Shown here: piece by piece, positions 22,091 through 34,566 of the stretch
Numbering within the stretch: position 1 is the first letter of the stretch
Layout: each line of letters begins with the position of its first letter
NCBI GenBank assembly: GCA_019671005.1
Contig: CM033718.1
Location: forward strand, 25,920,014 to 25,984,013
Origin: Hibiscus mutabilis
Taxonomy: Eukaryota > Streptophyta > Magnoliopsida > Malvales > Malvaceae
DNA length: 64,000 nt
Direction of reading: 5' to 3'
The notes under the pieces: model-generated
The model's input: only the letters and a program-made list of their open reading frames with translations
Database searches by the model: none
Told to the model about the DNA's origin: nothing
Made by a program: the position numbers and the translations under genes

Positions 22091-23340
22091 TAGGATTAAT
22101 TGTTTTGATTTTTTCTTGTTTTCATTTTTTTCGTTTAATTTATGTCATTTGGTATATATACAGGAGCATCACTACGAAGGAAGATTTACGATACGCCCCA
22201 AAAACTAAAAGAACCCTACGTAAGTTAAGAAGAGAATGTCGAGAAAAAGCTTGTGACGAGAATGGTGAACTAAGAGGTGTCCTAAATAATGCCAATAACT
22301 AGGAGATACCGACAATACATGTAGTTAAACCACCCATTCCAGCTATTGCTACTTAGATACCAGAAGAACGATCTATTAGAGAACACCTAGCACCCACCAA
22401 AAATGATTTGATGTCAGGACTGATCAGTCTAGAGGTAAATATGGCTAAATTTGAGCTTAAACTGATAATGATTCAAATGCTAACGAATGTAGGTCAATTT
22501 GATGGATCACCTACCGCAGATCCAAGACAGGATTTGAAGCAATTCATGGAAGTTTACCAACTATTCCACTAGCCTGATATGACTGAAGAGACAGTAAAGC
22601 TAAAGCTCTTTTCATTTTCTTTGCGAGATAAGCAAAATTGTGGTTAAATTCCTTGCCACTAGGTTCAGTCACTATGTGGGTAGATTTATGCCATAAATTC
22701 CTACTGAGATTCCAGCCACCTGCATTAAATGCCAAGCTGCAAAGTGAAATCATTACCTTTAGGCAAGCTGATGATGAGACTTTCTATGATACTTGGGAGT
22801 GATTCAAAGACCTATTGAGAAGATGTCCCATGCATGGATTCCCTACATGGACCTCGATGGAGATTTTTTATACCGGACTCAATGCTCATGCCAGGACCAT
22901 TATATATGCTTCGGCAAACGGTTCGTTGCAGGATAAAATATAATGATGCATATGACATCCTAGAAAGGATTGCCACTAATAATCTCCAATATCATATAAC
23001 TATATTGGGAACCGAAACGAAGGTTGCTGGGAAATTGGAGCTTTATGCACTCCTATCTATCAATGCTCAAATTTCCAACCTCACTAATATAGTGAAGACA
23101 TTGTAAAAGCCTATTGATGTCTGAGAAATGAAAGCACTAGAACAATTCTGCACTAATTGTAGAGAGGATCATCACGTTGACGAATTTCCATTAAATCCTG
23201 ATTCAGTAAATATTGTTGGTAATTTCAATCAAAATTTTGACCCACATTCCAATACTTATAATGCAGGTTGGAAGCAGCATCCCAACTTCTCTTGGAAAAA
23301 TCAAGGAGGTAACCAATTTAATGCCCAGTGTTAGAGCACC
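22091..23340 (+). pseudogene. Athila-like gag (+ strand copy)
   Basis: Remnant of gag matching the minus-strand copy at 2249-3354 in order and content. Visible parts: MSGLISLEVNMAKFELKLIM and NVGQFDGSP (22410-22510), a degenerate gag core to about 22830, open frames 22834-23106 and 23128-23334 with CTNCREDHHVDEFPLNPDSV and the Asn/Gln-rich tail. Several stops (for example 23104, 23122, 23332). The 5' side keeps a leader-like stretch, but neither PBS nor 5' LTR is present, so the element is 5' truncated. Confidence 0.75.
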
Positions 23341-24416
23341 AATACACTACCAGGTTTCAACCAGAATGTGCTGCCATAGATAGCGCAGAATAATCTACCT
23401 CTAGTGCAAAGATCTTCCGATGAGAACACCCTAAATGATTATATGGAGGATAATGATGCAACTATCCAAAGATTAGCCACATCTATGAGGAACTTGGACG
23501 TTCAGATAGGATAGATTACCAACGCGCTCAGTACCACACCTCTAGGAACTTTGGCAAGTGATACAAAGGATGCTAGGCAAAAGGGAGAAAACGATGCAAG
23601 GCAGTTACTCTTTGGAGTGGGAAACAATGCGAGACCGAGACACCTGTCAAACAGTCAACTAATTGCCAAGTTGAGACGTTAATGCCAGCAGATGAACCCA
23701 AAGAAGCGGAGAAGAAAGAGGAAAAATGTGATGCCAGACAATAGCCTGATGCCAGACAGTAGTCAGATGCCAGCACCACTTTGGCAAAAAGAACAAAACC
23801 AATACTTATCTATTTGCCACCACCTTTTCTGCAAAGGCTCCAAAAGCATAAGCAAGATCAACAATTTAAGCACTTCTTAAAAGTTCTTAAACAATTACAG
23901 ATCAATATACCATTGGTAGAAGCTCTCGAATAAATGCCCAACTATGTCAAATTCATGAAGGACATCTTGTCCAAAAAGAGAAAGTTGGGTGACTTTGAGA
24001 CTGTTTCTCTTACTAAAGGATGCAGTGCAATGATCACCAATAGATTGCCACCGAAACTAAAGGATCCTGGGAGTTTCACTATTCCCTTTACGATTGGCAA
24101 TAGATTCACCGGCAAGGTACTATGTGATTTGGGAGCCAACATCAATTTGATGCCAATGTTAGTTTTCAGGACACTTGGCATTGAAGCAAGGCCTACCACA
24201 GTAACACTTCAGTTGCCAGAACGATCTTATGCACATCCCAAGGGTAAGATTGAGGACGTGTTGGTAAAGGTAGATAAATTTATATTACTAGCTGATTTCA
24301 TTATTTTAAAATATGAGGCTAATGTTGATGTCCCAATAATATTGGGAAGACCATTTCTTGCCATGGGTAGGACCTCAATTGATGTTAAAAAAGGTGAGCT
24401 TACTTTCAAGCTCTAA
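23341..24416 (+). pseudogene. Athila-like gag-protease linker and aspartic protease
   Basis: The linker includes a repeated Met-Pro-Asp stretch near 23728-23770 (NSLMPDSSQMPAP). Open frame 23934-24416 (160 codons) holds the protease: ITNRLPPKLKDPGSFTIPF, GKVLCDLGANINLMPMLVFR with the catalytic Asp in the DLGA motif, and later VPIILGRPFLAMGR. The frame ends at the usual end of the protease domain. This is the best-kept coding segment of the element, but it has no intact gag in frame upstream. Confidence 0.82.
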
Positions 24417-25070
24417 TGTGTGTAGATGAACCTGAGGAATGCCAAGTTGTTGAGCTAATAGAGTCCATTTTTAATGTGGACATAGAACATATCTGACAGG
24501 GTACAGATTTTGATACTGGGGAGCAGGATGATGAAGATATGATGAGGGGAGAATCTGAGGAACCAACCATGCTGAGTGAAGTCATGAGTTATTATAGGAG
24601 ATCTAAGCCACTTGAGTTGGATGGTAGAGACATCAAAGCACCAAACTCATCTAGTGAGGAGTCGCCGAACCTGGAACTGAAACAATTTCTACGTCACCTT
24701 AAACATGCCTTGACATCAGAGGAGAAAGGAGCAGTAAAGGCTAAGCACTACTGGGGTGCTAAGTTCGATCAATGGTTCTTGAGACCTACAACAAAGAGAT
24801 ACTTCAATTTTCTAAGGTCGTTGTTTAAAGCCACCATAGCAAAATATTCTCTTTCATTGTGCAATCGGAAGTTTGGAATACTTAAAGGAAAGTAATCTTT
24901 CGGCTTTCTATGTTGGTTATTCAAACAAAAGATTGCCACGACCTACCATCTACCAACCAATGGCCACAGACTAAAGCACTACATGGAAGGAAGTCGGACT
25001 AATGCCAAGGAGACCATTCTCCTTGCAGACATTCAATAAATTTTTGCCAACTTAGTTTGATCATTGTAAA
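24417..25070 (+). pseudogene. Protease-RT linker fused to integrase tail (pol deleted)
   Basis: After the protease, acidic linker sequence (24539-24700, with SSEESPNLELK) is followed not by RT but by about 200 bp of unassigned sequence (HYWGAKFDQWFLRPTTKRYF) and then by TNGHRLKHYMEGSRTNAKET at about 24955-25015. That last segment is typical of the extreme C-terminus of an Athila-like integrase. RT, RNase H and the integrase core are absent. This element is thus an internal-deletion derivative that depends on other copies. Confidence 0.55.
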
Positions 25071-26644
25071 TAGGTTTAGGAGAGTTATTTTCTTTTCAGT
25101 AATTAGGATATCTCAGTTTTAAATTTTTAGTTTTTCATTTTATTTCTTTTTCTATTTTGAAAGGTCTTTGATTCTTAGCACAGGAAATTTTACCAAAAGA
25201 CCATGCCGAGTTATGTTGTCGAGACACCCAAGGCTGAATCAACCACTCAATTGCCAGTTGATGGTGTTGCATTGCTCTCCCAGATCTATCAACACCATGA
25301 AATCCTCCTTCAGAAGTTCCAAAAGGCTGAGGAACAAAACTTGGCACTCTAACAGTATATTGGGGACAAAGACTGTGCCCTAAAGACAACTATTAAAGCA
25401 ATATCCACGTGCACCATAATGAATGCTAACCAGCCCTCATCCTAATCATACTCCAGCCCAGCAATCTGATGCCACTATACCGTATTACCTACCCAAGAAG
25501 ATTCTGCCAAGATCGAGACCCAACATGTGGACGCTGATTTTGAGGATGATGCCACTACTGATTTGTAAGAAAGTCTCGCTCCACTTGCCAAAATCATTCC
25601 CTAGAGGAGTCTTCATCCCCTTAACTCCTTACATTCATGTTTTTCATTTTTAGCATGCGCATTGAGGACAATGCCCACCTTAGGTTTGGGGGTGTGTGTT
25701 GCCTCGCATTTATTGCCATGACATGCACTTTATGTTTTTGCCTGCCTTCTGTTATTGTCATGTAGATTAGGTAGAACCATGCATACCAAAACGTTAAAAA
25801 AAAATTGCCAAGGCTTGATTGATCTGATTAACATAACTGCTATCATAGTTAGGATTTGTCTAGTATACTTTGTCTGATGATGAAATTGGAATCTTTAGTT
25901 AGAATGAGCCAGCAGATTAGTAATGCCAGGTCGCTTGGCAATTAATCTCTAGTTTAGGGAATTGTAGTCTCACTTAACACGTAGTATGCATCTAGTTCCC
26001 AAACAAACTTAGGATTCTTGAATCTAAACTCGGAATAAGAAAATAATAATAATTTGATGCCAGGGTAAAAAGAATAAGGCAACAATGTTTTTCCAAGATA
26101 AGAAAAAAGTATAGAACTCTCCTCTGCCTTAGAGATAATAAGTAGATTGGGGCTTCGTGGTTTGCTCCCTCTTAGTTCTCAAGCCAAAAACTCTAGGGTA
26201 TGAGTATGATGAGTAAGCCTAGTAATGTATGGACTAACATGGGGGTTCGTGGCATGCTCCTTCTTACTTCTCACGCCAAACAGTATTACGAAGCAAGCCT
26301 GAAAATATTATTAGTAAAAACCCTTGGTGAATAAAAGAAAATATATATAATTTTGAGTTTAGGTAGTAAATTTGACTAAGGGAGTAAAAGATACTTGATG
26401 GATATTGTCTGCACTTCATGCACACTTCATGACCTTAGATTAGAGTTATATTGCTACACTTGAATTTTCTTATCTGTTGGCATTACTGCACTAGGATATC
26501 TGGGGACAAAACTAGGGCCATATTCTGCTTGCTAGCATATGTTGTTAATCAGGACAATTTTGCCAAGGTACTTTGCTTTATTTTCTATTTTCTTTATTTT
26601 TAGTTGCATTACTTGAGGACAAGCAATGAGCTAGGTTTGTGGTG
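25071..26644 (+). pseudogene. Athila-like 3' region with short Glu/Gln-rich ORF remnant
   Basis: Around 25202-25400 one frame reads a short polar segment (LLSQIYQHHEILLQKFQKAE) followed by stops and an acidic stretch near 25530. By position it is a relic of the envelope-position ORF C-terminus. From 25650 to 26640 the sequence is non-coding. A motif containing GGGG(C/T)TTCGTGG..TGCTCC appears twice (26149-26172, 26240-26263). The end holds TTGAGGACAAGCAATGAGC and a purine/G run before the LTR. Confidence 0.5.
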
Positions 26645-27596
26645 TGTTTACTCCTCAAAAGTACATTTTTTCATATATATATTGCCATTCTTTTCTTGAC
26701 TTTGAATACATATTCATGCATTTAGCTTGTAGAATCAGGCATTTGCATTAAGGAGTTGAGGAACGTTTCTTTTGCCAAAGTAAAGGTGTATTTCTTTGCT
26801 TTAGGAGTAGGTTAGGAGCAAGTTGGCAAATGTAGGAGGAGAATTCCAAGTTTGGTTGGCAAAAGCAGTAAGGAAAATGCCAAGCACGGACGGAAAAAGA
26901 ATGCGTGACAAAAATGCCAAGCACAGATGGCAAAAGAATGAAGGAGGATAATGCCACGTGTGGTTGAAATACCAAGGAGAAAAAATGCCAAGCTTGGTTG
27001 GAAAACGAATGATGCCCGAAAAAATTTCACCATGTCAAAACCACGTCATCCCTAGTTGCAATAACGATTAATTTGTTCAGCATATTATCTCTTAATATTT
27101 TAATAGACTTAGGAGATAACGATTAATTTACAAGGTATTAAGGTGAGAAACTTCGACAGAAGATGTTCAAGTAGATGAGCTTACTTCAAGAGTGAATCTA
27201 CCCCTTATGAGAAAATATTAAAACTTCATCAAGTTAATGATCGAGAAAGTTCACTATAGACATATAGGGGTTAATCATAATTAGCTTAGGGTAATGCCAT
27301 CGACAGAGGCATTGCCACTTTAAAATTTGTTCAGCATTAAAAACAAGGCTGAAAGTTATTAAAAGGCTGGCACAGCTAGTGTGAAATCCAAGCATCCCCT
27401 ACCAGCGCTCATCACCATTTGAATTCATTTGTTTGCCAATCTACCTAGACAATCCCTATGGAGACGTTACTCAACTCACTACTATATTACTTGTTGACCA
27501 TGTATAGTTGCACATAAAAAGACGCATTCTTGGCATTGTTTACTTGAATATTTACACTGAATCCTCAAACTTTTGCCATGCAATATTACGTCGACA
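26645..27596 (+). repeat. Athila-like 3' LTR
   Basis: Begins TGTTTACTCCTCAAAAGTAC, a near match to the start of the minus-strand LTR at 4938. It shares with that LTR the AAGGCTGG... and ...ACTTGTTGACCATGTATA... regions and ends around TACGTCGACA. The length of 952 bp is shorter than the 1384 bp of the relative, which suggests internal deletions. The right end is less certain than the left. Confidence 0.65.
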
Positions 27597-27891
27597 GAAA
27601 CACAATGAATGGGTATGTTTTTTGCACCAAGATCAAGTAGTTGAAAATCATCGCATCAGATGGTAACAACTATGCCTTTTCATTTTCCCTCTTTTCTTAT
27701 TTTTTATTAAGTAGCTTGGATTTTCATTAATTTCTCACTTAATTTTCTTCTTTCTTTGAGTATTCGAAGCTGTAAAGTTTGCATTTTTTTTACAATTTTT
27801 TTCCTTTTCATCTTCTTTCTAAACATTCTTCATGGCCAAGACAAGAGCAACCCGGAAAATCTTGAGGGAAACCCCTATTCAAGATATTCCA
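27597..27891 (+). pseudogene. Leader and first 20 codons of envelope-position ORF (5' part)
   Basis: After a T-rich leader an ATG at 27832 opens exactly 20 codons, basic at the start (MAKTRATRKILRE), that end at the chromovirus insertion site at 27891. The frame resumes at 39750, after the inserted element and its duplicated TTCCA. The ORF therefore pre-dates the insertion. See the 3' part at 39750-41462. Confidence 0.7.
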
Positions 27892-30800
27892 TGTAACACC
27901 TCCTTCCTGTATTCATTACCAAACATGAGTTGGTAATGTTACAAAACAAAATCAAAAACATTTCTATTATAAAACTTTTGAAGTGGTTATATGCACTATC
28001 TTTGAAATAAAATATATATCATATATTTATAGACATTGAAAATTCTTTTCATAAATTTTTAATTAAACTAGACTCAATAAGCTTTTTAACCATATAAATT
28101 AATAACTCAGATTCAATATACACAAATTATGAAAATTCTTCAAAGTCACGGAACAATACAGTTTTTCTAACAAACTGCTGCCCTGTTTTCTGACCTATCA
28201 ACATTTAAAAATTCATAACTTTAAAAATACATATCGAAATCAGTTACCATTTGTTTTAGAAGAAACTAGACTCAATTTCCAGTTCATACATATAAGATTC
28301 ACCTTCTAAACCGATATATGGAATTTATGGCAATTTTCAAACTCACTGCCTAATGCAGAATTTCTGGACTATTTTTATCTATTCCAATTATAAGTCCACT
28401 AACTACTCATAAATCATTCCAATTCACATATTAGTTATACTAAACTATATTTTGGTTATAAACATTACAAACCACTAATCAAAAACATTATATAGGATGT
28501 CAAAATATTACTAGGATAACTTGTGGTATATCCTCGTCCAGGAGGCGATACAAAATGCTGCTGCTTACCACCGTAACCGTATCAACCTACGTGTGCACAA
28601 GAAAATCACACACTAAGTATAAACTTATTGAGGCATTATATGTAATAATATTAATTAATTAAAGAAAATATGGTTAGACAATTATTTTCAAATTTTATTA
28701 TAATTCATAACCATTATATACAATATAAGTAAATAATGGTAAACGTCATATAATTCATTTTTATAAATAGCCCAAGATTTGTGTAAAGAGAGAACTAAGT
28801 ATGCGAAACATGTAGTCCCAGACTACTAAGTACCCAATGGATACTGAAAATAACTATAACGAGCTCGTGGTACTCCCAGAGTACTAAGCACCTAAGTGTT
28901 GGTAGTCCCAGACCACTAGGCCATAAAGACCAGAACCCCCAGAGTTCTAGACACATAAAAGTGTCGACGCAGCTGCTAGATTCTATGGCATGCCACTATA
29001 CTATAACTCTCCATGATATACATGGGCAGTCAAACAATATCATTATACTTGCAAAATATCATTCTATAAATGATATATAAATTACAGTTGGTAAAATAAA
29101 ATAATAGAACAGTTCATACTCTATTATGCCATAAATCATTCTGGAACATGTCATCAGTATATGATAATAAAATTACCATATACAAAACTTAATAGGGCAG
29201 TTCATACCCCATCATGAACCAACCTTTTTACTTTTGCCTGTAAAAAATATCATGTAAATCATACAAAAACCATGTTATCAATTTAATAAAATCAAGTAGG
29301 TCGACTTCTTAATAGTCTACTAAAATACATTTCAAAACATATAAAACCACTCACCTTATTTGCCTCTTTAATTACTTGTACCAAAATATGAAATCTACTC
29401 TCGAACTTTGTCTTTATCCTTCGACTAGTTTCGATCTCGTGCTTGCTCGGTTGCTTTATATCTACCCATTACATAACACATACAATCAAATGTATATGTT
29501 AGGTTACCAATACACTAAGTACATTATAAGGAGAAAATTCATAAAAATTCCTTTTTAAAACACTAATGACATATCATTGCTTCCTATAATTCAATCTAAT
29601 TCTCAACTTCATAAACTCATCAAAATTCCCAATTCTTTCACTTAGAATCAATAACCCAACTTTTAAATTTTCACAATTCAATCCTATTTCCAATATTATT
29701 TTCTTTAATTTCCAAATTGGTCCCCCAACATTCCAACATGGGATTTTTGCTTCAAACAACATTTTGAAGTATGGAGAATACTTAATCCTTCATGACCAAC
29801 TTCAAAATAAATGTTTACACTTCAACCCCTAAATTTCCATAATTGACCAAATGGTCCTTCATTCAAGAATTCAACAATTTCACTTCAAATAAGCATGAAA
29901 AACATCATTCTAATCATTTCTACCATCAAAATAATTTTTACAAATCCCCCCTAATTTTTTCATCTTAGCCGAATAGTCACTATACCTCAAATCTTAGAAT
30001 TTTCATCACTTTAAACATAGAAACAACACCACAACAATATTTCCAACATATTTGAACCATAAAACATGAAATTTCATCATGTCCTTCGTAAACCCTAATC
30101 ACCAACTTCAACTTAGAATTCTATGAAACCATGTAAAAATGATACCAAATGAAAGAGAATTTAATTGAGATCAATTTCCAATTTCATGTTCTAACTCCAA
30201 AAACCAACAAAATAAGCTTGAAAATTTAAAACAAAACTTTCTTACCTAGTTGTGGAAGCTTGCGGAAAGGAGGAAAAAGATGAACAAGTTTCTCAAACTT
30301 TTTTCTTTCTTTAATTTTATGCCAAATATCTTCAAATATCCAATATATAAAAAATCTCTTAGTAGTCAAATGACCATTTTACCCTTGAATTATAACCAAT
30401 CACAAGCCACCACCTATGCCTTATCACCTTCCATTATCATTATTAATAATAAAGTATAGTTGAAATGACTATTTTGCCATTAATGAAATAACATATCTTC
30501 AAAAATGACATTTCATCAACTATAAAAAATACTGGATAGAATCGAATCTAAATTAATTAAAAATGATTCCAAACAACAATGTCATGCTTCTCTGGTCTTC
30601 TTAGGACTTCTATCAAATTTTCATATAGTTTCGAGATCAAACAGTCATCCAAATTTAATACCGAAACTTATTCTTTTTATAGCTTTTCATACAAATCTCG
30701 TACCAAAAAATCTGATTCCCACCAAAATTCTTATACCGAGATAAATTATTCATTTATAGAATATCATATAATAATTGGAAATTTTCCATTTTGGTCCCTA

Positions 30801-30924
30801 AAGTTTTCTCAACTTTTCAATTTAGCTACCAAACATTAAAAGTTTGCATTTTAGTCACTGAACTAAAACCACCAACTTTTAATTATTTATGTTTTAGTCA
30901 GTAACCAAATATTGGGGTATTACA
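27892..30924 (-). repeat. Chromovirus 3' LTR
   Basis: 3033 bp, TG...CA bounded, matching 35675-38768 over its whole length with scattered substitutions and small indels. On the minus strand it begins TGTAATACCCCAATATTTGG just after the polypurine tract. A minus-strand TATA-like region lies near 30340-30352. Compared with the other LTR it lacks about 60 bp near 28460 (the segment seen at 36258-36312). Confidence 0.88.
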
Positions 30925-31300
30925 ATTCTCTCCTCCTTAAGGAAATTTGTCCTCGAATTTTAAATCGTACCTGATTTAAAAGGAGGCAGATATTGCTTTT
31001 CCATTGACTCATTTGTTTCCCAAGTGGCCTCCTCCACTGAATGGCTTCTCCAGATAACTTTCACCGATGGGATAGTCTTGTTTCTTAGTATTTAACTCCA
31101 TGAGCAAGAATCTTTATCGGTTCCTCCTCATAAGTCAAATCTAGCTGAATTTCAATCTCTATCGGTGATATCACATGAGAAGGGTTTGATCGATACCTTC
31201 TGAGCATCGAGACATGAAACACATTATGAATATTACTCAATTCTGGAGGTCACGCCAGCTGATAAGCTACTGGGCCAACTTTTTTTAGAATTTCATAAGG
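30925..31300 (-). pseudogene. Polypurine tract and chromodomain end of pol
   Basis: On the minus strand the complement of 30925-30943 gives AAGGAGGAGAGAAT, the polypurine tract next to the LTR. Just upstream the translation shows IPSVKVIWRSHSVEEATWE, the characteristic chromodomain-type end of the integrase in Tekay/Del chromoviruses, followed by NESMEKQYL. Chromodomains of this type are thought to guide integration to heterochromatin. Frames are broken and the domain is only partly readable. Confidence 0.7.
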
Positions 31301-32609
31301 GTCGATACCTCGGGCTCAACTTTCCTTTACGTCCGAAGCTTAACACCTTTTTCCAGGGTGAAACTTTCAAGAATACTTTCTCACGAAACTCATACTCTAT
31401 ATATTTCCTCTTTAAAAGTGCATATGATTTCTGTCAATTCGAAGCTTTCTTAAGGTTCTCCTGTATTATCTTAACCTTGTATTCCACATCTCGAATCAAA
31501 TCAAGTCCAATCACTTTGTGATCTTCAAGCTCGAACTAATTCAATTGCGTCTTGCATTGCCTTCTATATAATGCTTCATAAGGAGCCATCTTAATACTTG
31601 CTTGGTAACTATTATTATAAGCGAGTTCAGCGAGTGGCAAATAATTTTCCCACGAACCTTCGAACTCAAGTATGCTAGCACTAAGCATATCTTCAAGAAT
31701 CTAAATAATTCTTTATGACTGACCATCTGTTTGAGGATGGAAAGCAGTGCTGAAATTTAGTCGAGTCCCCAATGCTTGATGCAAAGACTTCCAAAATCTT
31801 GAGGTAAACTTTGGATCTCTGTCTGATACAATAGAAATAGATACACCACGCAACTGCACAATCTCTTTAAGGTATAACTGAGCATATTTATCCATTGTGT
31901 AATTCATTCGAACTGGAATGAAATGGGCAGACTTCGTCAATCTATCCACTATAACCCAAATAGAATCCTTTTTGCTCGAATTCATTGGTAATCATGTAAT
32001 AAAATCCATCATGGCATTCTCCCATTTCCACTGTGGAATGGAAATCGGTTGTAGCAATCCTGATGGCACTTGATGCTCACCTTTTACTTGTTGACATGTC
32101 AAACATTTAGCTACAAACTCTGTCAGTGTTCTTTTCATGTCTGGCCACCAATACCTGCTCTTCAGATCTTGATACATCTTACTACTTCCCGGATGCATTG
32201 TCAGAGGACTAAAATGGGCTTCATGTAGAAGTTCCCACCTCAGCTCTTCATTCTCAGGAATATACAATCTGTCTCTATAATAAAGGCATTCATCATTCTT
32301 AATTGCATATTGTTTAGTCTCACTGCTTTCAATTTGCTTCAGTACAGCTAAGCATTTTTCATCTTTACGTTGTATCTCTTTAATCCAATCTTTAAAAGTA
32401 GGCTTAAGTTGTAACTCTACAATCAAAGTACCATTATTCCTTAGAGATAGATGAGCATTTAGGGTCCTCAAAACAGCAAAAGTCTTACGACTCAAAGCAT
32501 CAGCCACAACGTTTGCCTTTCCAGGGTGATAATTAATCACAAGATCATAATCTCTAATCAGTTCTAACCACCTTCTCTGCCTTAAATTCAAATCTTTATG
32601 TGTCAACAA
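31301..32609 (-). pseudogene. Chromovirus integrase
   Basis: Open pieces are 32609-31992 and 31985-31713, then broken frames to 31301. The first contains the end of RNase H (INYHPGKANVVADALSRK) and the HHCC zinc module (HEAHFSPLTMHPGSSKMY ... CLTCQQVKGEH), ending at the core start (NAMMDFIT). The second has VIVDRLTKSAHFIPVR, SIVSDRDPKFTSRFW (second catalytic Asp) and FHPQTDGQS followed by a stop. That stop is exactly where the catalytic Glu codon belongs (GAA to TAA). The partial copy at 38769-39685 still has Glu there. Confidence 0.85.
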
Positions 32610-33203
32610 ATACTTTAAACTTTTTTTATCTGTAAAAATATCGCATCACTCACCATACAAATAATGACGCCAAATCTTTAAAGCAAAAATGACTGCAACT
32701 AATTCCAAATCATGCGTTGGATAATTTCTCTCATGTGTCTTTAATTGTCTGGAGGTATATGCTATTACCTTTCCTTCTTGCATTAATACACATCCCAACC
32801 CATTATGGGACGCATCGTTGTACAATGTAAAATCCTTCCCCGATTCTGGTTGTACCAGCACTAGAGCTTTAGTTAAAATTTTCTTCAACTAATCAAAGTT
32901 CTCTTGACACTTGTCAATCCAAACAAAAGGTACATTCTTCCTTAATAGCTTAGTGATCGGTGCAGTAATCATCGGGAAGCCCTTTACAAATTATCGATAA
33001 TATCCTGCCAATCCCAAGAAACTACGAACTTCTAACACATTCTTGGGAGATTTCCAATCAATAATAGCTTGAACCTTTTTAGGATCAACTCGAATTCCTC
33101 CAGCAGAAACAATATGGCCTAAGAAAGCCAACTCTGATTGCCAAAACTCACATTTAGAGACATTAGCATACTGCTTCTTGTCTCTTAAAATCTACAATAC
33201 CAC
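32610..33203 (-). pseudogene. Chromovirus RT thumb/connection and RNase H
   Basis: The open piece 32888-32646 is the RNase H start: DFTLYNDASHNGLGCVLMQE (first catalytic Asp), then AYTSRQLKTHERNYPTHDLE (conserved Glu), ending at a stop after HYLYGE. The adjoining stretch 33203-32889 has the RT connection in broken frames (SKCEFWQSELAFLGHIVSAG, SFLGLAGYYR). In-frame stops separate both from RT and from the rest of RNase H. Confidence 0.8.
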
Positions 33204-34073
33204 TCACAGATGGGCATCATGCTCTTCTTTAGTTTTTGAATAAACCAGTATATCATCAATAAACACAACAACAAACTGATCTAAATTAGGCTGAAACACC
33301 ATGTTCACCAAATCCATAAATGTTGTAAGAGCATTTGTGAGACCAAAAGGCATTACCACAAACTCATAATGCCCATACCGTGTCTGAAATGTTGTTTTGG
33401 GAATATATTCTTCCTTAACTTTCAACTGATAATAACCTAACCGAAGATCGATTTTAGAAAACACAGTTGCTCTTTTCAACTAGTCAAATAAATCATCAAT
33501 CCTCGACAAGGGATATTTTTTCTTAATTATCACCTTGTTCAACTGCCGATAATCAATACATAGTCTTATTGGTCCATCTTTCTTTTTAACGAACAAAATC
33601 GATGCTCCCCAGGGTGATACACTAGGTCGTATAAAACCCCGGTCTAGTAACTCATGTAATTGAGCCTTTAGCTCCCTCAATTCTATTGGAGACATTCGAT
33701 AAGGTGCTAATGATACCGGTTCAATATCAGGCAAAACATCTATCCCAAACTGTACCTCTCGATCTATAGGTAACACTGGCAACTCCTCTAGAAATACATC
33801 AAAGAAATCTCGAACTGTCAAAATACTATTGATATCTATCTTTGATGACTGAATATTCATAACATGAGCTAGGTAAGTCTGGCATCCCTGATATAATAGT
33901 CTTTTTGCCTTCATTGCCAAAATCACATTACTTAAGCAGTTTGGTCCTTCACTGATCACTACTATCTTTGCACATTCCTTTCTTTTCAACACAAGTCCTT
34001 TTAAACGACAATCCACTATAGCATAATAACCAATGCAACCAATCCATGCCCAATATAATCTCAAACTCATCAA
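33204..34073 (-). pseudogene. Chromovirus reverse transcriptase
   Basis: Two open pieces, 34073-33480 and 33479-33204, are separated by one TAG (complement of 33481-33483) inside DDLFD-x-LK, where Gln is usual. The N-terminal piece covers the protease-RT linker, PYRMSPIELRELKAQL and IRLCIDYRQLNKVIIKKKYP. The second has FSKIDLRLGYYQL (first palm Asp), VVMPFGLTNA and VVFIDDILVYS with the FIDD form of the active site. The catalytic residues are all kept, so only the premature stops betray loss of function in this segment. Confidence 0.87.
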
Positions 34074-34566
34074 AAGGCATTTCTATCAAATCAGCTGGGA
34101 ATTCAATCCTCTTAATCATTATTGGGCACTACTTGGAAATTATATTCACCCAAGCACTATGATCGATAGGTTTTGTTACAAAGACATCACTAGATATAGG
34201 TTCTAAGATAATCCTTCTATCCTGGACTAACTTAGAACTAACATATGAATGAGTAGATCCCAGATCTATCAATGCAAATACAGGTTTATCATAAAGTTGG
34301 AAAGTACTTGTAACAATATTGGGTGCATCTCTATCATTATCAGTACAGATATGATTGACCCTTGGTGGAGTCTTGAATTCCCTGTTAGAAGCAGCTTCAG
34401 ATACACTCGGACGGTTAACTCCAGAAGACCTCTAATTACCATGATATCTTCCTTTTTGGTTTTGAGCTACCGATCTCTTTGATCGATCTGGTCTACTGTC
34501 AGTATTTGGGAAATCTTGAATAAAATGGTTAGTAGCACCACAACCAAAACAAGCTCCTGTAATTGC
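34074..34566 (-). pseudogene. Chromovirus zinc knuckle and protease
   Basis: On the minus strand the gag zinc knuckle reads CFGCGATNHFIQDF near 34555-34514: the C-x2-C-x4-H spacing is kept but the fourth ligand Cys is Phe. The protease follows, with ALIDLGSTHSYVSSKL near 34280-34235 (catalytic Asp in D-L-G-S). Stops in several places, including 34131-34129 and just before 34566. Confidence 0.7.
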
